Below are positions 39,889 through 48,698 of a stretch of DNA of 52,576 nucleotides, piece after piece; within the stretch, counting starts at the first letter, position 1, and every line of letters begins with the position of its first letter. Position numbers and translations under genes: made by a program. Source of the DNA: Phycisphaerae bacterium (GTDB lineage: Bacteria; Planctomycetota; Phycisphaerae; UBA1845; Fen-1342); the NCBI GenBank assembly GCA_028279405.1, contig JANQNU010000050.1, positions 1 through 52,576 of the forward strand, written 5' to 3'. The notes below the pieces were generated by a model that was not told the DNA's origin, did not search any database, and worked only from the letters and a program-made list of their open reading frames with translations.

Positions 39889-41238
39889 ATGCCGATCTTC
39901 GGTATGATGCCGCCCATGGCCTCCGAACTCTTGCTTGCCGCCGCGACTTCGAACTGGACCGCTACGGCGTTCAGCGCGTTGTTCCTCACGATTCTGGTGG
40001 TGCTCTCCGGACTCTACTCCGGCAGCGAGGCCGTCCTGTTCTCGCTCACCCCGGCCCAACTGGAGGCCGACAGTCGTAGCGACAACCCGGTTCGGCGGAC
40101 GATCGTGGCGCTCATGCGGGCGCCGCAGCGCACGCTGATGAAGATCCTCGTCGGCAACACCGCGGTGAACGTGCTGCTGTACGCGAATACGTACGTTCTG
40201 TTCCACAACATCGCGGCGCAATGGGGAACGTGGGTGACGCCGCTCGCCGGCGTGCTGAGCGTGCTGGTCGTGGTGACGTTCGGGGAGGTGGTTCCCAAAG
40301 TTTTGGGCGTCAGTCTTGCCGACCGGCTCTCACCATATTCCGCGGCGCTGATTCATACGACGGGATACGTACTGGAGCCGATCGGGCGTGTGATCGACTT
40401 CGCCTTCGTGGAGCCGATTCAGCGGTTGCTCTTCGGTCGTCCGCGTCATTCGCGCGAAGGAGCGCGGCCGATCACGACGGACGAACTGAAAGCGGTGGTC
40501 GACCTGAGCCGGCGTCGGCGGTTGATCAACCGGGTCGAGGATCGGTTTCTGCGCGAGGTGATCGATCTCGGTTATCTGCGCGTGCGCGACATCATGGTCC
40601 CGCGGGTCGAAGTGCAGGCGTATGACCTGGCTGGCGGACCGGCCGGGCTACGCGCGCTGATGCGCGCTACGCGCCTGAAGAAGATTCCCGTGTACGACGG
40701 CGCGATCGACAACATCGTAGGCCTGATCTATGCCAAGATGCTGTTCCTGCCGCCCGAGCAGACGTTGCCCGAGCTCGTGCAGCCGGTGCACTTCGTTCCC
40801 GAGATCATTCAATGCGAACAGTTGCTGCATCATTTTCGTGAGACGCGGTCGCAGATCGCGATCGTTGTGGACGAGTACGGCGGCATGGCGGGTCTCGTGA
40901 CGCTGGAGGACGTGCTGGAGGAGATCGTCGGCGAGATCGAGGAGTCGGATGATGTTGCCGGCCGGCCGGAGGTGGTGCAACTGACCGACTCCGAGTACGA
41001 CCTCAGTGGGGGCCTGAACGTCCATTATTGGGCGGAACTGTTCGACCTGCCGCGCCTCTCCGAGCGAGTGGCGACAGTCGGCGGGCTGGTGACGTCGCGT
41101 CTGGGGCGCCCGCCGACGGTTGGCGACCATCTCGAGTTCGCGAATCTGCGCCTGACGGTCACGGGCGTCATCGGCCGGCGCGTCGATCGACTGCGCGTGG
41201 AACTCACGCCTGATCGACAGGGAGGGGGCGCGGAATGA
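39889..41238 (+). CDS. CNNM/CorC (HlyC) family membrane protein with CBS domains, first of a pair
   Basis: 449 residues. An N-terminal DUF21 membrane domain has four helices and LYSGSEAVLFSLTP, the EVVPKVLGV turn and a basic loop. Two CBS domains follow (about 220-340, IMVPRVEVQAYDL and KKIPVYDGAIDNIVGLIYAK, then IAIVVDEYGGMAGLVTLEDVLEEIVGEI). The C-terminal CorC_HlyC domain has DYDLSGGLNV-like DSEYDLSGGLNVHYWAELF. The family handles Mg2+/Co2+ efflux or related ion roles. ATG 39889, 39904 or 39916 are possible starts. The stop overlaps the next start (ATGA, 41235-41238). Confidence 0.9.
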   Translation: MPIFGMMPPMASELLLAAATSNWTATAFSALFLTILVVLSGLYSGSEAVLFSLTPAQLEADSRSDNPVRRTIVALMRAPQRTLMKILVGNTAVNVLLYANTYVLFHNIAAQWGTWVTPLAGVLSVLVVVTFGEVVPKVLGVSLADRLSPYSAALIHTTGYVLEPIGRVIDFAFVEPIQRLLFGRPRHSREGARPITTDELKAVVDLSRRRRLINRVEDRFLREVIDLGYLRVRDIMVPRVEVQAYDLAGGPAGLRALMRATRLKKIPVYDGAIDNIVGLIYAKMLFLPPEQTLPELVQPVHFVPEIIQCEQLLHHFRETRSQIAIVVDEYGGMAGLVTLEDVLEEIVGEIEESDDVAGRPEVVQLTDSEYDLSGGLNVHYWAELFDLPRLSERVATVGGLVTSRLGRPPTVGDHLEFANLRLTVTGVIGRRVDRLRVELTPDRQGGGAE

Positions 41239-42227
41239 CGATCGCGTTGCTGCTGGCGGTCGGTGCGCTGGTCGGCGTGGTGATGAGCGCGTTCTTCTCG
41301 GGCGCGGAGACGGGTATCTACTGCGTGAATCCAGTCCGCACGCGGGTCGCGTCCGAGCAAAACCGGCCTGGGGCTCGGCGGTTGGCGGACCTGCTGGAAC
41401 GCACCGACGACCTGGTCATCACCTGTCTGATCGGAACCAACCTGGCGGATTACATCACGACGGTCTGTGCTACCGTGCTGCTATTGCGAGCGGCGGTGTC
41501 GGAGAGTCAGGCGGAACTGTATGCGACCGTGATTCTGACGCCGACGATTCTGGTATTCGGTGGCGTGGTTCCCAAGGATTGGTTTCGGCGGCGCAGCGAT
41601 CACCTGATGCTGGCCATGGCGCGGCCGCTGATAGCCTGCGTGCGGTTGTTCAGCGCCGTCGGATTGATCTGGTTCTTCCGCTCGCTCTCGCAGGGGCTGC
41701 TGCACCGGATCGACTCACGTCGTGCGAAGGACGCGACGGGTATCATGCCGCGCGTTCAGACGTTGCGGCTGCTGCGCGAAGGCGCGGCACACGGGGCATT
41801 GACGCAGTATCAGCGCGACGTGATGGAGCGCGTCATGCAGCTCTCGAGTGTTCGTGTCGCGAGCGTCATGATTCCCCGAGCGCGTGCCGCGCTGATCCCG
41901 CACGATATTGCGCGCGACGATTTGCTGCGCATTGCGCGGATGGCTCATTTCTCACGGCTGCCGGTCTTTGAAGGACATGCGAGCCGCGTTGTCGGAATTC
42001 TCTCGCTGTTCGATGTGCTCACGGACGAACACGAGCGACCACTGAGCGAGTGGATTCGCGCGCCGTTGCGATTGCCGGCCAACATCACGGTTGCAGGCGC
42101 GCTGGTGCGTTTGCAGGAAGCGCGAAATACGATGGCGATTGTCGAAAACCGCGCTAACGAATGCGTTGGCATCCTGACCGTTAAAGATCTGGTTGAAGAA
42201 ATTGTCGGCGATCTCGAAGCGTGGTGA
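41235..42227 (+). CDS. CNNM/DUF21-CBS family membrane protein, second of a pair
   Basis: 330 residues. It starts MTIALLLAVGALVGVVMSAFFSG (first helix). It has the DUF21 SGAETGIYCVN turn and VVPKDWFRR, where the usual PK motif is followed by Asp-Trp. CBS halves are VRVASVMIPRARAALIPHDI and FSRLPVFEGHASRVVGILS, with a final NECVGILTVKDLVEEIVGDLEAW. It lacks the CorC_HlyC tail of its neighbour, so the two may form a heteromeric pair. Translation is coupled by the ATGA overlap. No terminator is seen after 42227. Confidence 0.9.
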   Translation: MTIALLLAVGALVGVVMSAFFSGAETGIYCVNPVRTRVASEQNRPGARRLADLLERTDDLVITCLIGTNLADYITTVCATVLLLRAAVSESQAELYATVILTPTILVFGGVVPKDWFRRRSDHLMLAMARPLIACVRLFSAVGLIWFFRSLSQGLLHRIDSRRAKDATGIMPRVQTLRLLREGAAHGALTQYQRDVMERVMQLSSVRVASVMIPRARAALIPHDIARDDLLRIARMAHFSRLPVFEGHASRVVGILSLFDVLTDEHERPLSEWIRAPLRLPANITVAGALVRLQEARNTMAIVENRANECVGILTVKDLVEEIVGDLEAW

Positions 42228-42770
42228 ATTTCGACTTGCCCCCGCGGCGCGCGCCTGCCTACGATGAAATGGTCGAGCGAGTCATGAGAGTTTCTTCTCG
42301 ATGCTCGACGATCGATCGCTCTGATCGAACTTATGACGACGAACAACAGCGAGCGTATCGGCGTGACGGCCGCACTCGCAAACGAAATATCCTAGCGCCG
42401 GCATTTCATCACGCCGGGCAATTGCAGCAGCGTCCGCGGTCGACCGCGCAGCAGCGGTTGTAGCGAGGGCTTCAGCGGACACGATAACGCGGTCGGATCT
42501 CAGGGTGCCGCCCGTACGGTCAGATCACAATCGTTCTAAGGGCCGTTCGGTCGCCGACCACCTGCAAGAGCAGGGTACGAGCAATTACGGAATCATTTGT
42601 CGTTTATCCGTTCGGTACGGCTCGTGGTCGGTGCGGCTCGTCGCAATGCGAAGCGTGCACGCGATGTGCATCGCTTGCATCAGACGCAGGCAGGTGCTCT
42701 TCGGGAGAGAGAAGCGATGCCGGGCTCAATTCGCGCGGCGCGCCCACCGACCTGGAACCTTGGAGGGGTA
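42228..42770. other. Intergenic region with no convincing gene
   Basis: This 543-bp gap lies between the CNNM pair (plus) and the mazG-like gene (minus). Short frames on both strands (60-130 codons) have no ribosome site or family pattern. GC-rich dyads are scattered. No repeat unit of the CACTGGCGG or GGCGGGCG families is present. I see no tRNA-like cloverleaf. Confidence 0.5.
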
Positions 42771-42817
42771 GATTCGGGGCCCCGGCGTCTGTCAATGCCC
42801 GCCGGGGCCCCCGAGTC
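42771..42817 (-). terminator. Strong 17-bp hairpin directly after the mazG-like stop
   Basis: GATTCGGGGCCCCGGCG (42771-42787) pairs with 42800-42817, which reads as its near-perfect complement with one G-U and one extra C. The loop is 12 nt. It touches the stop codon of the mazG-like gene (42818-42820). There is no T-tract, so it may be a transcript-stabilising or Rho-assisted end. Confidence 0.5.
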
Positions 42818-43129
42818 TCACCGTCCGGAGCCCGGGGCGCCCGTCGAATGCACGCGGTCCCGGTACTTGGCGAGCACTGTCTCCAATGCCGACCCTAGGT
42901 CGACGTCGGTGGCGTTGGCCAGGCAGCCGAGCGCAAAGAGCACGTCGCCGAGTTCCGATGCCCATGCTTCGTCGGGCCGAAACTCAACGCGGCCGTAGTC
43001 GGTCGCTTTCAAATGCTCCTTGGCGAGTTCGCCGACCTCGGACGTGAGGTCGAGCAGTCGATGGGCGGGCGAGGCCTCCAGGCCCAGCTCGTCCACGAGC
43101 TGCCGAATCTTTCGTTGGACGTCATCCAT
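42818..43129 (-). CDS. MazG-like nucleotide pyrophosphohydrolase
   Basis: 103 residues in the short MazG/all-alpha NTP-PPase group: DLTSEVGELAKE (EVGEL, first metal acid pair) and ELGDVLFALGCLA (second). These enzymes hydrolyse (d)NTPs or damaged nucleotides to the monophosphate. The start is ATG 43129, with AGGA six bases before; TTG 43135 is also in frame. It begins 8 bp after the glutathione peroxidase stop, so the two form an operon. The link to a peroxidase suggests oxidised-nucleotide cleaning, as inference only. Confidence 0.88.
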   Translation of the reverse strand: MDDVQRKIRQLVDELGLEASPAHRLLDLTSEVGELAKEHLKATDYGRVEFRPDEAWASELGDVLFALGCLANATDVDLGSALETVLAKYRDRVHSTGAPGSGR

Positions 43130-43137
43130 CCGCAATC

Positions 43138-43740
43138 CTACTCGGCGGGCTTGGCCGCCAACGCGCGTTCGAGCACCGCGATCAATTTCTTGTCGTCCGG
43201 CTTCACGCGTGGGTGAAATCGCGCAATCACCTTGCCGTCGCGGTCAACGACAAACTTCGCGAAATTCCACTCGATGTCGCCCGCCGTCGATTCGTTCGCG
43301 CGCTTCGACGTCAGAAACTTGTATAGCTCGCACTGGTCCTTGCCCTTGACCGATACCTTGGAGAAAAGGTCGAACGCGACGTTGTACCGACTGGAGCAGA
43401 ACTCCTTGATCTGGGCTTCCGTCCCGGGTTCCTGGCCCCGGAAGTTGTTCGCCGGGAACCCGAGGATCGCGAGTCCCTGACCGTGCAACCGCTCGTGCAG
43501 CGCCTGGAGCGCTTCGTACTGCGGGGTCAGGCCACATTTCGACGCTACGTTCACGACCAGCAGCACCTTGCCCTTGTAGCGCTTCAGCGGCGCATCTTTG
43601 CCGTCAATGTCCTTCATGGTGAAGTCGAGAACGCTCTGGGCCTTCTCGGCCGTCAGCGGCGCGTCGGTCGTTTTCATTGTCTTGTCCTCCGCGCCCGCCG
43701 CGAGTAACGCCGCGGCGAAGACTGCAATCCATGTGCTCAT
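43138..43740 (-). CDS. Glutathione peroxidase-like thiol peroxidase, exported
   Basis: 200 residues. An N-terminal signal-like stretch (MSTWIAVFAAALLAAGA) suggests periplasmic location. The GPx fold follows with VNVASKCGLTPQYEALQ (active Cys), GFPANNFRGQEPGT (Gln of the catalytic triad) and WNFAKFVVDRDGKVIARF (Trp, Asn). A resolving Cys may be IKEFCSS, as in thioredoxin-dependent GPx. The substrate is a hydroperoxide. It precedes the mazG-like gene by 8 bp. GGAG is 9 bp upstream of ATG 43740. Confidence 0.92.
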   Translation of the reverse strand: MSTWIAVFAAALLAAGAEDKTMKTTDAPLTAEKAQSVLDFTMKDIDGKDAPLKRYKGKVLLVVNVASKCGLTPQYEALQALHERLHGQGLAILGFPANNFRGQEPGTEAQIKEFCSSRYNVAFDLFSKVSVKGKDQCELYKFLTSKRANESTAGDIEWNFAKFVVDRDGKVIARFHPRVKPDDKKLIAVLERALAAKPAE

Positions 43741-43815
43741 TCAGGATCTCCTCGAGTGGTTCGCCTTTTCGGAGATGATAGCACGGAAACCGCGACGTGC
43801 GGGTGACATTCGGTC

Positions 43816-43951
43816 GAGGGTGGCAGGTTCTGCCTGCGCCGCCAGTGTCAGTGTTCAAAGCGTGCCTGACGAGCAGAATCGCTACATTTCCCGTCGCCTG
43901 GTCATCAAGCGCACGTTCCAGACATTGGCGGACAAGTCGCCAGTGCCACCC
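43816..43951. repeat. Degenerate inverted pair of CACTGGCGG-type repeats
   Basis: The left end is GAGGGTGGCAGGTTCTGCC plus CGCCGCCAGTGTCAGTG (43816-43853). The right end is ATTGGCGG-ACAAG-TCGCCAGTG and CCACCC (43924-43951). It is a diverged copy of the unit at 12669-12812, between the glutathione peroxidase promoter and the ABC ATPase gene. No gene is seen in the rest of 43741-44038. Confidence 0.55.
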
Positions 43952-44038
43952 AACGCAGGATAGGGCGGGGCACCGTGTGTGCGTACCTGTGGCTCTGTAG
44001 CTTACTACCCGTGTTCAGAGTGCGCCTGGTGGCCGTTA

Positions 44039-44950
44039 TCAGCGTGCGAAGGTGCTGGATTCGAGCAGAATCCGCTCGTATTCGTTCGGGCCGTCCGATT
44101 CGGTCAGTGGTCCCGAGGCGTTGCCGTTGAGGAACTGGTGCATCAACTGTTCCTCGCGGGTTTCGAACGAATCCGGGGCCGCGTCGCGGATGGTCTCGAA
44201 CTCATGTCGCGGTCCGATCCGCAGCACGCGGCCGCGGTCGAGCATCACCATCCGATCAGCGATCCGAAATGCCGAGTCCATCTCGTGGGTGACGACGATG
44301 CTGGTCACCTTGAGCTTGCCCGAAAGGCTCATGATCAACTCATCGATGGCGGTCGACGTCACCGGATCGAGTCCGGCGCTGGGCTCGTCGTAGTAGAGAA
44401 TCTGGGGGTCGAGCGCCGTGGCGCGGGCCAGACCGGCGCGTTTCTTCTGGCCGCCGGAAAGTTGCGACGGGAATTTGTCACGGTGTGGCAGCATGTGAAC
44501 CTGCTGGAGCTTCATCGCTACGACGATGTCGATGATGGTCGGATCGACGTGCGAGTGTTCACGCAGCGGCAGCGCAACGTTGTCGGCGACGGTCAGCGAA
44601 CTGAACAGCGCGCCGGACTGAAACAGGATTCCGAACTGTTTGCGCAGATCATTGCGCTGTACGTCGTTTGCTCCGCAGAGGTCAACTTCCCCCAGCTCGG
44701 GCAGATGGTAGACGATCCGTCCGCCGGCCGGCTGGATTTCGCCGATCAGGCAGTTCAGGAGCGTGCTCTTGCCACAGCCCGATCCTCCCATGATCACGAG
44801 GGTTTCGCCGCATTCCACATCGAACGTGATGCCGTCGAGTACGGTGACCGCCGGCCCGCGCGGCGTTTCGTAGCGGACGACCAGATCGCGGACGCGAATG
44901 ACGGGAGGTCGCGCTGCGGTGTCACCCTGCGGCGTGTCGGAGTCGCTCAT
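44039..44950 (-). CDS. ABC transporter ATPase, MlaF/Ttg2A-like
   Basis: 303 residues. Walker A is GGSGCGKSTLLN and the signature is LSGGQKKRAGLARATALDP (the QKKRAGLAR form is usual for MlaF/Ttg2A and plant TGD3), with Walker B ILYYDEPSAGLDP and the switch His in VTHEM. Such ATPases drive phospholipid exchange with an inner-membrane MlaE permease and an MCE protein. Neither lies in this window, so the partner is elsewhere or the call is only family-level. The C-terminal extension (about 45 residues) is longer than usual. It is 15 bp downstream of the pilT stop, on the same strand. ATG 44950 has GGGAG. Confidence 0.85.
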   Translation of the reverse strand: MSDSDTPQGDTAARPPVIRVRDLVVRYETPRGPAVTVLDGITFDVECGETLVIMGGSGCGKSTLLNCLIGEIQPAGGRIVYHLPELGEVDLCGANDVQRNDLRKQFGILFQSGALFSSLTVADNVALPLREHSHVDPTIIDIVVAMKLQQVHMLPHRDKFPSQLSGGQKKRAGLARATALDPQILYYDEPSAGLDPVTSTAIDELIMSLSGKLKVTSIVVTHEMDSAFRIADRMVMLDRGRVLRIGPRHEFETIRDAAPDSFETREEQLMHQFLNGNASGPLTESDGPNEYERILLESSTFAR

Positions 44951-44965
44951 GATGCTCCCGCGGAT

Positions 44966-46108
44966 CTAGTCCGTGGCGTCCTCTTCGAGCTGCTGCCATT
45001 CGGTCTTGTACATGACGGCGCCCGGCCCGGCCTGACCCTTGGCCTTTTCTTCCATCTTTTTCTGAAACTCCGCCGGCTGTCGCGCGCGGTCGAGGCATTC
45101 GTCGCCGGGGCACGACCCGTCGTCGTACAGCTTCCACAGGTGATCGTCGAGCAGCTGCATGCCGTACTTCTTGCCGGTTTGGATGGCCGAGTCGATTCGG
45201 TAGGTCTTGTTTTCACGGATCAGGTTGGAGATGGCCGGCGTGATCACCAGGAACTCGTACGCGGCGCGCCGACCGTCGCCGTCGACCGTCGGCAGCAGCG
45301 TCTGTGACAGCACCGCGAGCATCGTCGTACTGAGCTGAACGCGAATCTGCTCCTGCTGGTCGACCGGGAAGGCGTCGATGATACGGTTGATCGTGCCCTG
45401 CGCACCCGTGGTGTGCAGCGTCGCGAAGACCAGGTGGCCCGTTTCGGCCGCGGCGATCGCCGCTTCCATGGTCTCGAGGTCGCGCATTTCGCCGACCAGG
45501 ATGACGTCCGGGTCCTGACGCAGCGCACGTCGTAGCGCCTCGGCGAAGCTTGGCACGTCCACGCCGACCTCGCGCTGCGAGAAGACCGACTTCTTGTGCG
45601 GGTGGTAGTACTCGATCGGGTCCTCGATCGTGATGATGTGTCGGTCCTGCGTCTCGTTGATGTGATTCAGCATGCTCGCCAATGTCGTCGTCTTGCCGGA
45701 ACCAGTCGGCCCCGTGACCAGGAACAGCCCGCGCGGCCGGCGGCAGAGCGACGCGATTACCTTCGGCAGACCGATCTCATTGAAGCTGAGGATCTTGTTC
45801 GGAATCTGCCGCAGCACGATGGAGATATTGCCTTTCTGCCGAAACACCGAAACACGGAATCGGGCCTTGTCGCCAAACGCGAAGCCGAAGTCCGTTCCAC
45901 CCTCCTCCTGCAATTCCTGCTGATTCCGCTCCGGCGTGATCGACTTCATGAGCGCGACGGCGTCGTCCGGTTCGAGCGTCTTGGTCTCGAGGCTCCGGAG
46001 CCGGCCGTGGATCCGGATCACCGGCGGTCTTCCGACAGAGATGTGGATATCCGATCCGCCGGTGCGGATGCAGGTCTCCAGCAAACGATCAATATGAACA
46101 GTCGCCAC
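44966..46108 (-). CDS. pilT: Type IV pilus retraction ATPase PilT-like
   Basis: 380 residues. The N-terminal PAS-like segment is HIDRLLETCIRTGGSDIHIS. The ATPase core has Walker A GPTGSGKTTTL, the Asp box TIEDPIEYYH, Walker B DVILVGEMRDLETM and the His box FATLHTTGAQGTINRIIDAFP. The PilT-specific C-terminal block PAISNLIRENKTYRIDSAIQTG follows. A 30-residue charged tail is extra. GGGAGAGA precedes GTG 46108; the frame opens to 46144. In pilus systems PilT powers retraction; here no pilin is nearby, and the only related gene is the secretin at 34757. Gene order with the MlaF-like ATPase is unexplained. Confidence 0.9.
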   Translation of the reverse strand: MATVHIDRLLETCIRTGGSDIHISVGRPPVIRIHGRLRSLETKTLEPDDAVALMKSITPERNQQELQEEGGTDFGFAFGDKARFRVSVFRQKGNISIVLRQIPNKILSFNEIGLPKVIASLCRRPRGLFLVTGPTGSGKTTTLASMLNHINETQDRHIITIEDPIEYYHPHKKSVFSQREVGVDVPSFAEALRRALRQDPDVILVGEMRDLETMEAAIAAAETGHLVFATLHTTGAQGTINRIIDAFPVDQQEQIRVQLSTTMLAVLSQTLLPTVDGDGRRAAYEFLVITPAISNLIRENKTYRIDSAIQTGKKYGMQLLDDHLWKLYDDGSCPGDECLDRARQPAEFQKKMEEKAKGQAGPGAVMYKTEWQQLEEDATD

Positions 46109-46332
46109 AGTCTCTCTCCCAATTTGCGGCCGACGTGGCAGCACGCTCCGTTCGGCCCGGTGAACCAGCCTCGGGATTATACCCTACGACCGCTCCGGTC
46201 GCTGCAATCCGTTTCGTCGGTGTCCGCCATTTGAATACTCGCAGTTCGTGTGGCGTTTCCGCATTCGGGGCAGCGCACGTTGGGCCCGATCGCGGGCGGA
46301 GGAGCCGCAAGTGGACGACTTCGAATGAACAT

Positions 46333-46442
46333 CGGGTGGCACTGGTAGCTAGCTACCAGTGTTCAGCGGGTGCTTGCGCGCTATTCGCTCGATCCACAAG
46401 CACACGTTCCGAACACTGGCGGACAAGCCGCCAGTGCCACCC
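46333..46442. repeat. Inverted pair: CACTGGTAGCT palindrome and CACTGGCGG hairpin
   Basis: GGGTGG and then the perfect 22-bp palindrome from 46340 to 46361 (CACTGGTAGCT and its complement) form the left end. The right end is CACTGGCGG-ACAAG-CCGCCAGTG (46414-46436) plus CCACCC. The left hairpin has swapped its loop and inner stem relative to other copies while keeping the outer CACTGG/CCAGTG. A fragment GCCAGTGCCGCCC follows near 46470. The rest of the gap 46109-46681 holds no gene. Confidence 0.7.
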
Positions 46443-46597
46443 AGCTAGCGCGTGCACGTGCCTTCGTGCGAAACCCGCCAGTGCCGCCCAGAAAGGCTCA
46501 GTTAACCCCAGGATGGAGTGGGATATCGGGCCGCTCGGTGTCGGCGTGTGGTGACAAGTTCTGACATCCCGCAGACAACCACTGACCCGACAGTACT

Positions 46598-46603
46598 TAT
46601 AAT
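46598..46603 (+). promoter_or_regulatory. -10 box (TATAAT) upstream of sppA
   Basis: TATAAT lies 78 bp before the sppA ATG. No clear TTGACA is found 16-18 bp upstream (ACAACC only), so the promoter is suggested by one element. Confidence 0.35.
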
Positions 46604-46681
46604 CGCGCCTGACCGTTGTCGGTGCCGCTCTCGCGACCGGTTGCGCCCGGCCTCGGCGTTCGATGAAACAGGAGGAACGTC

Positions 46682-48547
46682 ATGCAATCTCGAACCTACC
46701 GGCACTGGCTTTGCGGAGCGCTGGCAGTGGTCATTCTCACCGGCACGGCATTGCCGGCACTTGCGGGGAAGACCGTGCTGCGCGTGCGGCTCGACGGCCC
46801 CGTGATGGAAGCCCCCAACGAAAACATGGAGCTGATGGCCCTGCTCGGCGGCTCCAAGTCACGCACCCTACGGCAGTGGACGGGGATGATCGACAAGGCC
46901 GCCAAGGACAGTGACATCGACGCGATGGTGATGATCGTCGAGCAGCCGATGATGTCGCTGGCACAGGCCGAGGAGTTGATCCGCAGCCTGCAGGCGTTCC
47001 GCGCCGCCGGCAAGAAGATTCATTGCTATCTCGATTATGGCACCAACCTCTCGTACCTCCTGGCGACTGCCGCTGACGATATCACGATGCCGCCGTACAG
47101 CGCGCTCGAGACCGTCGGTCTGCACGCCGAACAATGGTACTTCAAGGGCATGCTGGACAAGATCGGTGTCGAAGCGGACATGATGCATTGCGGCGACTAC
47201 AAGAGCGCTCTCGAACCCTACACGCGCACGGGCCCCAGCGACGCTGCTGCGGACAACATCAACTGGCTGCTGGACGGGATCTATGGCCGCTGGACGGATC
47301 TGATCGCGACGAATCGCGGACACAGCAAGTCCGCCGTGCAACGCGCGATCGATAACGCGCCGCTCGATTCGGACGCTGCGCTCGAGGCCAAGCTCGTGGA
47401 CCGCGTGGCCTCCTGGGGCGAGTTCAAGAAGTATGTCGAGAAGCACTATGGCAAGGATGTCAAGGTTCTGAAGAAGTACAAGGAAGAGGATCCGTTCAAG
47501 CTCGACTTCGATAACCCCTTTGCGTTCTTCAACATCTTCAACGAGCTGATGGAGAAGACGCAGGAGGCCAAGAAACCTGGACTCGCCGTGATCTACGTCG
47601 AGGGCGGAATCGTCGTCGGCAAGAGCCAGAACAACGCGTTCGATGGAACGATCGCCGGCAGCACCTCCGTCCGCGCCGCACTCGAGGATGCCCGTGGGGA
47701 TGACCAGGTCAAGGCCGTCGTGCTGCGCGTCGATTCGCCCGGCGGCTCGGCGATTGCCAGCGATCTGATCTGGCAGGCGGCGACACGTCTGGCCGAAGAG
47801 AAGCCGCTGATCGTCAGCATGGGCGGGGTGGCCGGTAGCGGTGGGTACTACGTCTCGATCCCCGGGGACCGGATCTTCGCCGAGGAGATGACCATCACCG
47901 GGTCCATCGGCGTAGTTGGCGGAAAGCTCGTTCTGCGCGACCTGTTCAACGACAAGCTCGGCATCACCGTTGCCGAGTACGACCGCGGAGCGCGTGCCGG
48001 TCTGATGAGTTCCACCCGCCAATGGAGCGACGGCGAACGGAAGTACATGCGCAAGATGCTCGACGACATCTACGACCAGTTCAAAGGGCGCGTCACGCAA
48101 TCGCGCGGCGATCGCATCAAAGGCGAACTCGAGGAACTGGCCGGCGGGCGCGTCTACACCGGTCGGCAGGCGCTGGAGCGCGGCCTGGTCGACGAAATCG
48201 GCGGACTCGGCGATGCAATGGCCTATGCCGCCAACAAGGCCGGTCTCGAAACAGACTTTAAGGTCTATACGCTGCCGAAGCCCAAGGACCTGACCGACGT
48301 TCTCCGCGAACTTTCCGGCGAGCCCGGACGCGACGAATGGGAGATCGGCTCCGCCAACGCACACACCCCGCTACGGGCGGCGCCGAAGCTGCCGACGCGT
48401 GCGCCGTGGCTCGAAGCCGCGTTGCCGCTGCTGCAGAAGTTGTCGCCCGAAGCCGCCGAGGCCGCGACAACCTGTTTCCGGAATCTCCTGGTAATTCAGG
48501 AGGAGCACGTCGGCTGCTTCATGCCGGCCGTGCCCAGCATTCGATAA
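46682..48547 (+). CDS. sppA: Signal peptide peptidase SppA
   Basis: 621 residues, the long (67-kDa) form. The N-terminus is a signal or anchor helix (about 10-28). The catalytic Lys is in CGDYKSALEPY (Lys174, N-terminal half) and the Ser is in GVAGSGGYYVS (Ser386, C-terminal half). This split Lys/Ser layout is as in E. coli SppA, which degrades leftover signal peptides in the membrane. Other blocks are VVLRVDSPGGSAIASD and GSIGVVGGKLVLRDLF. AGGAGG is nine bases upstream of ATG 46682. The tail (about 560-621) with two Cys is not part of the known fold. Confidence 0.93.
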   Translation: MQSRTYRHWLCGALAVVILTGTALPALAGKTVLRVRLDGPVMEAPNENMELMALLGGSKSRTLRQWTGMIDKAAKDSDIDAMVMIVEQPMMSLAQAEELIRSLQAFRAAGKKIHCYLDYGTNLSYLLATAADDITMPPYSALETVGLHAEQWYFKGMLDKIGVEADMMHCGDYKSALEPYTRTGPSDAAADNINWLLDGIYGRWTDLIATNRGHSKSAVQRAIDNAPLDSDAALEAKLVDRVASWGEFKKYVEKHYGKDVKVLKKYKEEDPFKLDFDNPFAFFNIFNELMEKTQEAKKPGLAVIYVEGGIVVGKSQNNAFDGTIAGSTSVRAALEDARGDDQVKAVVLRVDSPGGSAIASDLIWQAATRLAEEKPLIVSMGGVAGSGGYYVSIPGDRIFAEEMTITGSIGVVGGKLVLRDLFNDKLGITVAEYDRGARAGLMSSTRQWSDGERKYMRKMLDDIYDQFKGRVTQSRGDRIKGELEELAGGRVYTGRQALERGLVDEIGGLGDAMAYAANKAGLETDFKVYTLPKPKDLTDVLRELSGEPGRDEWEIGSANAHTPLRAAPKLPTRAPWLEAALPLLQKLSPEAAEAATTCFRNLLVIQEEHVGCFMPAVPSIR

Positions 48548-48580
48548 GCCCGATTCCAAGGGACGCAACCTACCGGATGG

Positions 48581-48602
48581 CACTGGCGGCTTGCCGCCAG
48601 TG
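48581..48602. repeat. CACTGGCGG hairpin repeat, single copy
   Basis: CACTGGCGG-CTTG-CCGCCAGTG, same stem as copies at 12676 and 31004 but with a 4-nt loop. It sits 34 bp after the sppA stop and may serve as a transcript end, without a T-tract. Confidence 0.65.
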
Positions 48603-48698
48603 TCCGGGGTCCTTGGCAGCACACGATCGGCATCGATAGGCTTCCCCGTTTTTCCAATCGCGCAATGGTTACGGTGCCCCAGTCCACTGGGCATAGTG

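Noticed and set aside
42282-42482. 66-codon minus-strand frame
   Set aside because: Ala/Arg-rich, no ribosome site, no family pattern.
46868-48364. 498-codon open frame antisense to sppA
   Set aside because: High-GC shadow of a fully motif-supported gene; the sense strand holds Lys and Ser catalytic motifs.
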